From Microdochium bolleyi (Eukaryota; Ascomycota; Sordariomycetes; Xylariales; Microdochiaceae), in assembly GCA_001566295.1 (NCBI GenBank), contig KQ964262.1, positions 1-64,000 of the forward strand: a stretch of 64,000 nucleotides of DNA. The letters are read 5' to 3'. Positions 22,979 to 32,022 of this stretch are shown piece after piece. The position numbers and the translations under genes were made by a program. The notes under the pieces are model-generated. The model was not told where the DNA came from, made no database searches, and saw only the letters and a list, made by a program, of their open reading frames with translations. Positions within the stretch are counted from its first letter, which is position 1. The number at the start of each line of letters is the position of its first letter.

Positions 22979-24642
22979 ATGGAGCTCGACGCACGCCCCG
23001 CGCCCACGTCTGGCACAGGTGCCACGGCTCGGGTGACAGATCAGCTGTCCACCAACGGCCAAGAGCCAATCGACAACGCATCGATACACTCGAGGCTTGA
23101 GTTCTCCCTGCCACCTGCCGATGGCGGGAAAGACGCCTGGCTCTTCCTCGCCGCATGCTGGGCAGTCGAGGCGCTCGTCTGGGGTACGGCAGTCAGCCCA
23201 CACAGGTTGAGCAGAGTGTTGTGTTGAGCCTTCCGCTGACGTACAATCTCGTTTCACAGGCTTTGGCTTCTCCTTTGGTGTCTTTCAGGTATCCAGTCTC
23301 GTCCCCCTTGTGACCCGTCACGTTCAGAAAGCTGACCAGAGCCATTGTCTGCGCAAAGGACTATTACACCACACATCTGCCCTTCAAGGGAACCGGCAAC
23401 ATTGCCGTCGTGGGCACGACAACACTGGTGAGTCGACCGTCATCCGTGCTTGTGATGACAACACACCACCCCAACCTGATCTCACACTGACGACACTAGG
23501 GAGTCATGTACATCGCCACACCTGTGGTCCTCATCCTCTGCCGCCTCCGCCCGCGCTGGGCGCGGTGGTTCACGTTGGGCGGATTGACCACGGCCGCGCT
23601 CGTCATGGCCCTGAGCTCGTTCAGCACAACAGCCGGGGTGCTACTGGCGACGCAGGGCGTTCTCTTTGGGCTCGCGGGCTGTGTCGCGTACTGCCCGAGC
23701 GTCATGTACATCGACGAGTGGTTCGTCCGCCGCAAGGGCATGGCGTACGGCATCATGTGGAGCGCAGCTGGGTTTGGGGGCGTCGTGCTCCCCCTGCTGC
23801 TCGAGACACTGCTCGCCCAGTTCGGCTTCCAGACAGCCTTGCGCGCCTGGGCGTGCGCCCTTTTCCTTCTTGCCCTGCCTATCTCGCTCTATGTCAGACC
23901 TCGCGTGCCCGTGTCGGCAGGAGCCACTCGAGTGCCGCACTACACGCTGCGCAACATGCGGCAGTCCTTCTTCTCGCGGCGGTTCCTGCTGTACCAGCTC
24001 GCCAACGTTGTCCAGGCCACGGGTTATTTCCTGCCGGGCGTGTATCTGCCGACCTACGCCCGGACGACGTTCGGTGCGTCGACACTGCTATCCGCGCTGA
24101 CGGTGCTGCTCATCAATGTCGCCGCGACGATCGGCTCGGTCGTCATGGGCTGGTTGACCGACAGACTGCCCGCCACGACATGTCTGGTCGTGTCAGGGGC
24201 CGGCGCGGCCGTCGCAACACTGCTTCTCTGGGGGCTCACTTCTTCATTGGCTGGTCTGTATATCTTTTGTCTCGTGTATGGGCTGTTTGCGGGCTGCTAC
24301 ACGTCGGTATGGCCTGGTATTATGCGCGAGCTGGCCGCCCGGTCCTTGGTGACGACCCCAGCAACGAATGCAACACCGACACGTGATGGCAGCGATACGA
24401 GCAGCGGGGAGGAGATACAGCATATCGACCCGACGCTCATCTTTGGATGGCTTTGTGTCGGCCGCGGAGTAGGCAATGTCGCCTCAGGGCCGCTGAGCGA
24501 CGTGCTCATCTCGGGCCGGCCGTGGTTCGGGCAGGCTGTCGGAGGTTACGGCAGCGGCTACGGAGCATTGATTGTGTACACGGGGGTTTCGGCAGTCCTG
24601 GGCGGTAGTGCATACGTTTGGAAGCGTCTTGGGCTGTTGTAG
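22979..24642 (+). CDS. MFS transporter, monocarboxylate-porter (MCT/MCH)-like
   Basis: Four exons (22979-23183, 23260-23288, 23359-23427, 23500-24642) give 481 residues. Exon 2 is only 29 nt. Introns of 76, 70 and 72 nt have standard donors and acceptors, and the second has a clear GCTGACC branch site. A hydrophilic N-terminus of about 45 residues precedes twelve predicted membrane spans, the first around KDAWLFLAACWAVEALVWG; the central loop follows RVPVSAGATR. The GxFxDR/MCT layout and sequences such as FGVFQDYYTTHLPF and GYFLPGVYLPTYA match fungal MCT-like carriers, some of which move monocarboxylates, riboflavin or other small acids across the plasma membrane. Its substrate is unknown. 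It lies 1 kb from the quinate cluster with the CHY gene between, but belongs to a different MFS family from the known quinate permeases (Qa-Y/QutD). Confidence 0.88.
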
Positions 24643-25011
24643 GGATGCTGTGGCAATTAGCGTTGACAGACATGGCCCGTACAAGCCGCCATCATGGCAT
24701 AAGAAAATATCGTGGGGTAGACTTGGGACGCAAAGAATGTCAACTCTCAGAAATAACATCTCCGTTATGCAGATGAAAATATTGCATTTGCTGTTGAGCT
24801 TGTTGACCATTTGGTGACGATGAAGGTGCCCCGGGGCGATGGCCGGATTATGCTTAATCCGTGGAGCCAGGCCAGCCTTGGGAAGCGAGGCATTTCGTGA
24901 TGCGAACAGACTGGCCTGCACCATCGTCAAGCAACACCAGTCCTCATCATCAACCACACAAATCGCTAGGACATACAGTAGGGTACATTATCACCCCCGC
25001 AGTCGCAGGCC
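24643..25011. other. Intergenic between transporter and CHY gene
   Basis: 369 bp holding the transporter 3' flank and the CHY promoter. No coding signal, repeat or RNA gene seen. Confidence 0.5.
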
Positions 25012-25425
25012 ATGTCTGCCCAACCGGCATCCGGGACAGCACCGTCAGCGACCGCAGAGCCCAAGCCCATCGTTGTCCACGGTGTCGACACGACGGCCCA
25101 GACGCAGTGCGCGCACTGGCACTCTGCACGCGACATCATTGCGATCCGGCACGCGTGCTGTGGCGAGTACTACGCGTGCATCAGCTGCCACGAGGCCCTC
25201 GCCTCGCACGCCGCCGCCGTGTGGCGCAGAGCGGACTGGGACACGACCAAGGCAGTTTTGTGCGGCAGCTGTCGCGCGCAGCTCACAATCGCCGAGTACT
25301 TGGCCTGCGAGAGCACCTGCCCGAGGTGCCAGGCAGCATTCAATCCGGGCTGTGCGCGGCACTATGACTTGTACTTTGAGAAGCAGGATCCGGCATTGGG
25401 GGCGGGAGAGGCAAGCAAGGCCTGA
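25012..25425 (+). CDS. CHY-type zinc-finger protein (Hot13-like)
   Basis: Single exon, 137 residues. After a short disordered N-terminus the CHY zinc-finger domain (PF05495) covers about residues 22-123. Its cysteine/histidine pattern is visible: C33/H35/H37, C49-C50, C56-x2-C59-H60, C84-x2-C87 and C103-x2-C106. The family's CxHY becomes CAHW here. Yeast Hot13, a small relative, keeps the Mia40-Erv1 disulfide relay of the mitochondrial intermembrane space zinc-free. Plant and animal relatives with an extra RING are ubiquitin ligases, but no RING is present here. A Hot13-like role is possible; the location is not shown by the sequence. It precedes the quinate genes and ends 165 bp before the convergent dehydroquinase gene, with no obvious functional link. 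Confidence 0.88.
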   Translation: MSAQPASGTAPSATAEPKPIVVHGVDTTAQTQCAHWHSARDIIAIRHACCGEYYACISCHEALASHAAAVWRRADWDTTKAVLCGSCRAQLTIAEYLACESTCPRCQAAFNPGCARHYDLYFEKQDPALGAGEASKA

Positions 25426-25589
25426 GATTTCACATTGAGATTACACTTCCCGGCACGCGTGGAGCGATAGGTGCGCTATGGAGCGAGGGCGGCTCAGTAT
25501 TTGCGCCCCTCGGCCGCCGTCTTGACTGGCCATAGACCTTTGTGGCTATCACAAGGTCCTCCCCGTGGCCCGCCATCCACAACCCCTCC

Positions 25590-26108
25590 TCACCGCTTCT
25601 CTCTCAGCTTGAGGTGCTTGGCGGCATACTCGAGCGCCGCCGTGTAGCCGTAGGTGCCGAGCCCGCAGATGACGGCGACAGCCTTGTCGGCGAGGAAGCT
25701 CTTGTGGCGGAACTCCTCGCGGGCGTGGACGTTGCTGACGTGGACTTCGATGAAGGGCACGTCGACGCCGTTGAGGGCGTCGCGGATGGCCACGCTCGTG
25801 TGCGTGAAGGCGCCGGCGTTGATTATGACAGCATCGACAGGCCTGCGCGGTGACGATGACGAGGCCGTGCTGTCGGGGATGAGCTTGGCCGAGGGAAAGA
25901 GGTCTGGCCGGCAAGCGGCGTGGATGGCGTCGACGAGCTCGCCCTCGTGGTTGGACTGGATGGCGAGGACGGAGACACCAAGGGCCTTGGCCTGCTCGTG
26001 GGCGGCCTTCTCGACCTCGGCGAGGGTGGTGCTGCCGTATATGTGCGGCTCGCGAGTGCCGAGCAGGTTGAGGTTCGGGCCGTTGATGATGAGGATGGAG
26101 CGAGACAT
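25590..26108 (-). CDS. qa-2: Catabolic type II 3-dehydroquinase
   Basis: Single exon, 172 residues from the ATG that opens the conserved MSRSILIINGPNLNLLG. The enzyme converts 3-dehydroquinate to 3-dehydroshikimate in the cytosol, the second step of quinate use. Type II marks are complete: GPNLNLLG, loop Arg19 and Tyr24 in TREPHIYG, SNHEGELVDAI, INAGAFTHTS (Asn97), FIEVHVSN (Glu121, His123) and the following Arg130. An insertion of about 15-20 residues (roughly 74-92, with a Ser4 run) before the DAVIINAG strand makes it longer than the usual 145-155. Fungal biosynthetic dehydroquinase is the type I domain of AROM, so a free type II enzyme indicates the catabolic qa-2/qutE gene. It shares a divergent promoter with the monophosphatase-like gene. 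Confidence 0.95.
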   Translation of the reverse strand: MSRSILIINGPNLNLLGTREPHIYGSTTLAEVEKAAHEQAKALGVSVLAIQSNHEGELVDAIHAACRPDLFPSAKLIPDSTASSSSPRRPVDAVIINAGAFTHTSVAIRDALNGVDVPFIEVHVSNVHAREEFRHKSFLADKAVAVICGLGTYGYTAALEYAAKHLKLREKR

Positions 26109-26831
26109 GGCGGCCGTTTTAGACAGTCGTAGAGACGAGCAGATTGACGCAATAGAAACAGACAGCTCAGATGGCACTGAATTATGCGGACGCCTCGACA
26201 ATGAGAGAGATTGTGGGAGATGGGTGGCTCAAAAGTTGAGATCCAGAATGTGCCCAAACTTTTTGCAATGGCATCGCGCCGGAACCCCTCGTTGCACTGC
26301 AGCGCACCCTTGCTCCGCGTCGGAACCCCAATTGCTCTGGGGAACCCCGGACTCGGCCGGCGACCTCGGGAGGGGACAGCGAGGGGTCGTCGATGCGGAG
26401 CAGCAGCCCCCCGCTCCTGGCTAAACATATATCCCCCGCGCATCGACTTTGCGACACCGGCAGTGCCTTTCCGATTCCCTAGATGTGCTTTGCCCACTCT
26501 CGTGCCCGGTGTTGTTCTCAGCGCGGAATGGAGTGCCCAAGTGCGGAACGGACACACTTGCATGCGGCTTCCAACGGCCTTGATGACTGTGCTGAGTGGC
26601 CCTGCTACCCCACGCATGCGCCCATGACATGAGCTTGTGAATCAAGCATATGGGCAGGCTCCGTTCCGATAGCGCTATCTAGCTCTTCCACTGCTGCATC
26701 CATTCACTCGTCCAGAACCACGACTGACTGTTTGCCATTGCTCGGTTGACCTTTGCACGTAATCTCGGCCTTCGTTGTCGAGCCACTGCCACGACCGACA
26801 CCGACACTTCTCACTTCCAACCACTGTCATC
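26109..26831. promoter_or_regulatory. Divergent promoter between dehydroquinase and monophosphatase-like genes
   Basis: 723 bp separate the two ATGs, so one region should control both genes. It holds the perfect palindrome GATAGCGCTATC at 26668-26679. A full match to the GGATAA-N4-TTATCC type of quinate-activator site was not found by eye. The dehydroquinase-proximal part is GC-rich, with TATATCCCC at about 26428. Confidence 0.55.
26668..26679. promoter_or_regulatory. 12-bp palindrome GATAGCGCTATC
   Basis: Perfect dyad 153 bp upstream of the monophosphatase-like start. It has two inverted GATA cores separated by GCGC. The known quinate-activator site is also a dyad with inverted GATAA arms but with a longer centre, so this is at best a variant or a GATA-factor site. 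Confidence 0.4.
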
Positions 26832-28117
26832 ATGGCCGGGCGCATCAGTGCCGAGGAGCTCGATGAGATCTATGCCTTCGCCACAAACCTGGGCAAAGAG
26901 GCTGGCCGCCTGCTCATGAGCTATGCCAACGCCCGCATGTCCGACCAGAGCGCCAGCGCGGAGCAGAAGTTCTTGGAAAAGGACAGCGCCGTCGATATTG
27001 TTACCAAGGCCGACGAGGGTGCGTGTCTGGGGGCTGCAGTGTCTAAGGGGTAGGGCTGACGCTGCTTTGCTTGTGCAGATGTTGAAGCATTTATCAAGAA
27101 CTCAATCGAGGCCAAGTACCCGACACACAAGTACGTCCTGCCTCTGCCGAGTCTTCGAGCCGTTCGCGGATCAGACGGAAACTGACCTCAGTGACTGCCC
27201 AACCGCAGATTCATTGGAGAGGAGACATACTCCAAGGGCCAGTCCCGCGACTACCTCATCGATGACAGCCCGACATGGTGCGTCGACCCCCTCGACGGCA
27301 CTGTCAACTACACGCACCTGTTCCCCATGTTCTGCGTCTCCATCGCCTTCATCGTCGACTCACAGCCCGTCATCGGTGTCATCGACGCCCCCTTCCTCCA
27401 CCAGACCTTCTCCTCGTGCGAGGGGCGGGGCGCCTGGCTCAACGGCACCCAGCGCCTGCCCCTGATCCGCACGCCGCAGATCCCTTCCATCCCGGCCAGA
27501 GCGCCAGGCGGCTGCATCTTCTCGTGCGAGTGGGGTAAAGACAGGAGGGATGTGCCCGATGGCAACATGCACCGCAAGATTGAGAGCTTTGTCAACATGG
27601 CGGCCGAGCTCGGCGGGCGTGGCGGCAAGGGTGGTATGGTGCACGGCGTGCGCAGCCTAGGTAGCGCGACGCTTGACCTTGCGTACACGGCCATGGGGTC
27701 GTTTGATATCTGGTGGGAGGGTGGCTGTTGGGAGTGGTAAGCTTTGAATGACTCTATCTTTGGACAACTTTGTTGCACCAGGTCGGGAATGCTAATGGTG
27801 TGACTCGCTCAGGGATGTCGCGGCTGGCATCGCCATTCTCAAAGAAGCTGGTGGTCTCGTCACGACGGCCAATCCCCCGGAAGACCCGGAGACGGCCGAG
27901 ATCCCGGAAGTGCGGATAGGGAGTAGGCTGTATTTGGCGGTGAGGTAAGTCAAGGACTCTGGAGATTGTTCGTACTGTCGAATACTGACCTGACTGATCC
28001 TGTCACAGACCTGCTGGGCCCAACGATACAGAGACTGCGCGACAGTCACAGGAACGGTTGGTGCGGGAAGTCTGGAAGAGGGTCAGGAACTTGGACTACG
28101 CGAGGCCAGGGGCGTAA
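26832..28117 (+). CDS. qa-x: Inositol-monophosphatase-family protein of the quinate cluster (QutG/Qa-X type)
   Basis: Five exons (26832-27018, 27079-27130, 27209-27736, 27813-27944, 28009-28117) give 335 residues. All introns are 60-78 nt with GTRNGT-like donors and CAG acceptors. The metal-dependent phosphatase signature is intact: GEE (83-85), DPLDGT (Asp106, Asp109) and WDVAAG (Trp256-Asp257), the three sites that hold the catalytic metals in inositol monophosphatases. An insertion between about residues 180 and 220 carries the KDRRDVPDGN loop. In Aspergillus and Neurospora quinate clusters the equivalent gene (qutG/qa-x) is co-induced, although its substrate in the pathway is not established. 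The conserved metal ligands suggest a real phosphatase. Its promoter is shared with the dehydroquinase gene. Confidence 0.92.
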
Positions 28118-28371
28118 CGGTCCCGAGTCACCACATGCTAGACACCACACAGGGGAGAATAGAATGCACTATTCGCTTTCCACAGCCAAGAACCTCTTCA
28201 ATGGGTTGAGGATATGGCCAAGATATTTCTCGTGTTACGTCTAAGCTAAAGCAACCGCTACCAACAACGCCATGGGATACGAGCGCCATCGCATGATGTG
28301 CCCTTCCCAATATGCAACTATGTACAAGTTATGGCTCATTCCTGTTTGTTCGTCTTATATTGACAAGGCTC

Positions 28372-29418
28372 TCACGACCGCTTGCTCGAGGCCTCGGCGA
28401 CCTTTTGGTTGACGGCAGCGCTCGCGTTCCTGACGGGCAGCTCGCTACGCGAGACACCTGTCCAAAGAGTGTCTTGTTCGACACCCTGCCAGATGAGCGC
28501 CTCGGTGCCCAAGATGACCTGCCAGCCGTAGCGCTCGGCAATGGCGCCGAGCTGCGTGTACGGGGTGGGGTTGTAGCACATCTCGAGGATCGCACCCTTC
28601 TTCTCACCGTCGAGCACTGTCTCGATGATCTGCCGCGCCGTCTTCTCTTCGGCCGTCTGCGGCGGGAAGTCGGGCACACAGGCCACAATGGCACCCGGGC
28701 ACTCTCCCTTGCGGACAATCTCGGCAGCCTGCTCGGCAGTCGCGACGTGGACCAGCACGTCACCGTAACCCCGGGATGTGCAGTCGTCCATGAGGGCTTT
28801 CACCTCTGAGGCGTCGCGGTTGACGAGGTAGATCTTGGTAGCCTTCATCCAGCGCCAGAGGGCGTAAACGGCACTGCGGGCGGCACCGCCACCACCCAGG
28901 ACCATGGCGGGCATGTTGTGGAAGGTGGTGTCCGGGTCGGCGACGTTTTGGTAGAAAGCTTCGCGGACGCCCACGGTGTCGGTATTGGTGCCGCATAGGA
29001 GACGCCTCCCATCGGGGCCCTGCTTAAAGTAGATGGTGTTGCAGGCGCCGACGTCGCGGCACTCATCGGTGAGCTCGTCGAGGTGGCTCATGATGGTAAC
29101 CTTGTTGGGCATGGTGACGGCGGAGCCGTAGACATTGGGCTCCTGGAGCAGCTCAAGGAAGGCCGGGATGTCGGAGGACTCGAGACGGTGCTGCTCCCAG
29201 GGCAGGCCGAGGTCCTTGTAGATGGTGCCGTGGAACATAGGCGAGAGCGAGGCGGCGAGCTTGGTGCCGAAGAGGAAGCCGTGTTTCTGCTCGGGGCCGG
29301 CGGCCAGCGAGGGCTGGGCCGTGACGGTCTGTGTGGCGGTGGCAGACATGGTGTTTGTAGGTGCGGTCTGGTCTGTCAGAGGCGAAGATGGCGATGATTT
29401 CGGAAAGGAGTCTGCCAT
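28372..29418 (-). CDS. qa-3: Quinate/shikimate 5-dehydrogenase
   Basis: Single exon, 348 residues from ATG 29418 (A at -3). ATG 29352 would give 326, nearer to Neurospora Qa-3 and Aspergillus QutB, so the first 22 residues are uncertain. The enzyme oxidises quinate to 3-dehydroquinate (and shikimate to 3-dehydroshikimate) with NAD, the entry step of the pathway. The substrate site reads FGTKLAASLSPMFH; the catalytic Lys and Asp are in TMPNKV and GTNTDT. The Rossmann glycine motif is VLGGGGAARSAVYAL, followed by VNRD, the basic/acidic end that selects the nucleotide. The C-terminal substrate-binding GTEALIWQGVEQ is complete. It lies on the same strand as the dehydratase and repressor genes, with its own 0.6-kb upstream region. 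Confidence 0.94.
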   Translation of the reverse strand: MADSFPKSSPSSPLTDQTAPTNTMSATATQTVTAQPSLAAGPEQKHGFLFGTKLAASLSPMFHGTIYKDLGLPWEQHRLESSDIPAFLELLQEPNVYGSAVTMPNKVTIMSHLDELTDECRDVGACNTIYFKQGPDGRRLLCGTNTDTVGVREAFYQNVADPDTTFHNMPAMVLGGGGAARSAVYALWRWMKATKIYLVNRDASEVKALMDDCTSRGYGDVLVHVATAEQAAEIVRKGECPGAIVACVPDFPPQTAEEKTARQIIETVLDGEKKGAILEMCYNPTPYTQLGAIAERYGWQVILGTEALIWQGVEQDTLWTGVSRSELPVRNASAAVNQKVAEASSKRS

Positions 29419-30054
29419 TGTGACTGGGGGATGGAGGGCACGGGCGTAGAGGTTATATCTGCTCGGCGAGGCGTGCGCCGGAGAGTCGGCGTGGCTGGGG
29501 GCCGGGGCCGGGGGAGGGGAATAACGATCAGGCACAGTCTGGCCCCGGATCACAAGATGCGGGGGAGGCGGCTGCTATGCGGAGGTGGCAGGGTGGCAGG
29601 GCAGCAGCGGCAGGCGGTTGCAGTGGGAGTCTCTTCTTCCAGAGCTCTTTGTCTTTTTTTCGTGGTCGTGTGCAGCGAGAAGTTGCTTGATGCGGGGAGG
29701 CGCCCCCGCGTGGGGACGACACATGTGCTGGCGGCTAAGTGTTCTCCCGCCGCCTCACCCTCCAAGGTCCAGCGCCGGGCCCCTGCCCCTGCCCCACGTC
29801 GAGTCTCGGTCCTCTGCCAGGCCAAGTCGCTGACCACCCACAGGCACGACAGTCACCCTTCCAAGGCCGTTCGGCGACCTTGCCACAGCGAGGTTGTCCT
29901 CCCCGGCCAGGAGGGCGGGCATTTCACACACGTGTTTCAACCAATGCAGCAAACACACCGAGGATTCACACTCTGCTCGGTTGATTCATGGACTCTACCA
30001 ACTAGAACGCTCAGATGATGATGACAGGTTGGAAATGCAGAAACAACGGGCCAT
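29419..30054. other. Upstream region of the quinate dehydrogenase gene
   Basis: 636 bp between the dehydrogenase start and the dehydratase stop, both on the minus strand. GC-rich near the start codon (a polypurine GGCCGGGGGAGGGG stretch about 29501-29519). No clear activator-type palindrome and no coding signal. Confidence 0.5.
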
Positions 30055-31116
30055 TTACAGAGACGCCACAGCCCGTTCCGTGGCCTCCGGCTCGCCGGCC
30101 ACTTTCAGATCCATGTCTCGGACAAGTTTGGCCCAGGCAGCGGCACCACGGCTCGCAAGCTCCTGGGGCACAGCCGGGTCCTCGTCCGCCATGCGCCTGT
30201 TGAACAGCTCCATGCTGACCCAGCCCTCGAAGCCAAGGCCTTGGAAGATGGCCTTGGATATGGCAGTGATGGGCAGGTATGCGCCGTGGTCTGTCTCGCC
30301 GTAGAAGAGCCTGCATGCTCGGGACCAGCTCATCCGAGCCGGGTGCTCCGCAACGTAAAGTTCGTGGCCCTCGACCAGGGGCGCCGCGAGCCGCTGGGCG
30401 TCAACGACCTGGACGTACATGATCTTGCGCACATCAACGGTCGAGAGGAGGCGGGCAATACTCTCGGCGACGGCCTTGTCGCAGTCCTGCGTACAGCCCG
30501 TCGGTGAGGTCGGGTCCGCGTAGATGCGGGCGGCAATATTGAAAGTGTCGAAACACAGTCCAAAGTTGGACCGGTCGACAGCCTGCACCGTCTCCCAGCT
30601 CTTCTCCCACGTGTTGCAGCGGGCACCCCACGCGATGGCCTCATAGACGAAGCGGATGGGAGGGTTCTGGGTGAGCCCCATGTCTGCGATCTTCTGCAGG
30701 TCGGATACGGCCAGGGAGAAGTCGTCCGAGACGTGCTCGGCAGACAAGTAGTTGGAAGGGACCTGGATGAGATCGGTGCCGAGGGTCTGAGCAAGGAGAA
30801 ACCAGAACTTGAGCTTCTCTATCCGTTTGGCATGCTCTTGCCTGTCTACGAGGGCCTCATAGTGCCAGAAGGGCTGCAGGCAGATGATGGTGAGGTTGCG
30901 GTCTCGGCAAAGGCGGCGTATGATCTTGGCCGCCTCAATCTCGTTCTCGCGGGTGCCGCCGCCCGGTAGCTTCTCAGCGATGTCGTAGAGATCTTCGTGG
31001 AAAAGCTCAATGCCCCGGAAGCCGTGCTGCGCGGCCATGTCGAGCTTGTGGTCGAACGAATGACCGGCATAGCAGCGGCCAAGCGAGATGCTGCATATTC
31101 CGAGCTGCGAAGGCAT
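30055..31116 (-). CDS. qa-4: 3-dehydroshikimate dehydratase
   Basis: Single exon, 353 residues from the ATG of the conserved N-terminus MPSQLGICSISLGRCYAGHS. It belongs to the xylose-isomerase-like TIM-barrel family and turns 3-dehydroshikimate into protocatechuate, which then enters ring cleavage. Conserved stretches in order: QHGFRGIELFHEDL, CLQPFWHYEAL, QVPSNYLS, RFVYEAIAWG (metal-binding Glu), CFDTFN (Asp), QVVDAQ and WVSMELFNR (Glu). These acidic residues and a His bind the divalent metal in the Neurospora Qa-4/Aspergillus QutC family. Length equals the family norm (about 350). Cytosolic by family. Its upstream space of 0.9 kb separates it from the repressor gene on the same strand. Confidence 0.95.
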   Translation of the reverse strand: MPSQLGICSISLGRCYAGHSFDHKLDMAAQHGFRGIELFHEDLYDIAEKLPGGGTRENEIEAAKIIRRLCRDRNLTIICLQPFWHYEALVDRQEHAKRIEKLKFWFLLAQTLGTDLIQVPSNYLSAEHVSDDFSLAVSDLQKIADMGLTQNPPIRFVYEAIAWGARCNTWEKSWETVQAVDRSNFGLCFDTFNIAARIYADPTSPTGCTQDCDKAVAESIARLLSTVDVRKIMYVQVVDAQRLAAPLVEGHELYVAEHPARMSWSRACRLFYGETDHGAYLPITAISKAIFQGLGFEGWVSMELFNRRMADEDPAVPQELASRGAAAWAKLVRDMDLKVAGEPEATERAVASL

Positions 31117-32022
31117 CTTGTCTGGGGTGCTGTAGGCAACGCAGAGAACTGCAATATTGTTACGGGCGTGCTGTTATGACTGGCAAATTCGATCCTAATG
31201 GCGTGAGACGGGTTGAGGCAAGGGGTGATGTCAAGACTGCGAACTGATGTAGAATGAGGCTGATGGTGGCAGGATAAGGATGACAAGGGCAGTACATGAG
31301 TGTATGGATCGGATCGTGTGTCCAATGCAAGATTGGCTTAATACGGAGGCAACATGGTGTAGATATGATTACCACCGAAGCCCGGGTTCCGGAACTACGC
31401 ATACGCGAGGAAGCGGACCATGGTTTTGGAGCAACCGCCCGAGAGAGCGCGGAAATCAGACGGCTACAGCCGGTGATGCGCGGTGGCCGTAGTCTGAATC
31501 GCCAGCTCTGTGGATTTCCCCATCCAGATCCCCTGGGCTTTGGGGCCGATCATGGGGCGGCTAAACGTTCAAGCGGTCGCATGCGTCGCCACACCCAAGA
31601 TCCCGATTGACGTCCCCACCACGGCTACGAGGCATTGTGAGCATCAGCGCGTCCGTCATGGGGACAAAGGCCTACGCTTGACGGGCTGCTGCCACTGATC
31701 GCATCCATAGTTGTATGTCTAGGTTCGACAACAGGTAGGAAATAAAGAACGAAAGCAAGAATATGAAGGTCCCAAAGAGACACCTAGCCGACAGCCACTT
31801 TTCGGCATAGTAAGCAAAGCGAAGGTTATGGTTCTGGTCAACTGTTTGGAGACCACCAACGACGGTGAACACATCGGCATGCATCGCATAATGCAACATA
31901 GCATGGCGTTCTGTCAATTTAATTGCATGCAAACTCCCCAGATTCAGCAACATGGCCGGCGTACACGTCGTGATGGTTTGGAGCAGGTGTCATTACATGT
32001 CGTAGCTGTCACACGTGCACCA
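31117..32022. other. Dehydratase promoter and repressor 3' flank
   Basis: 906 bp without a coding signal. A GGATAA half-site lies at 31272-31277, the arm sequence of the known quinate-activator site, but without its inverted partner at the right spacing. The part from about 31680 to 31960 is AT-richer and probably contains the repressor 3' UTR. Confidence 0.45.

Noticed and set aside
22979..24642. Calling the MFS gene the quinate permease
   Set aside because: Its sequence is of the MCT-like family, not the sugar-porter family of Qa-Y/QutD, and a different gene lies between it and the cluster.
31272..31277. GGATAA as a quinate-activator site upstream of the dehydratase
   Set aside because: Only one arm is present; the inverted TTATCC at the required spacing is missing, and single hexamers are common by chance.
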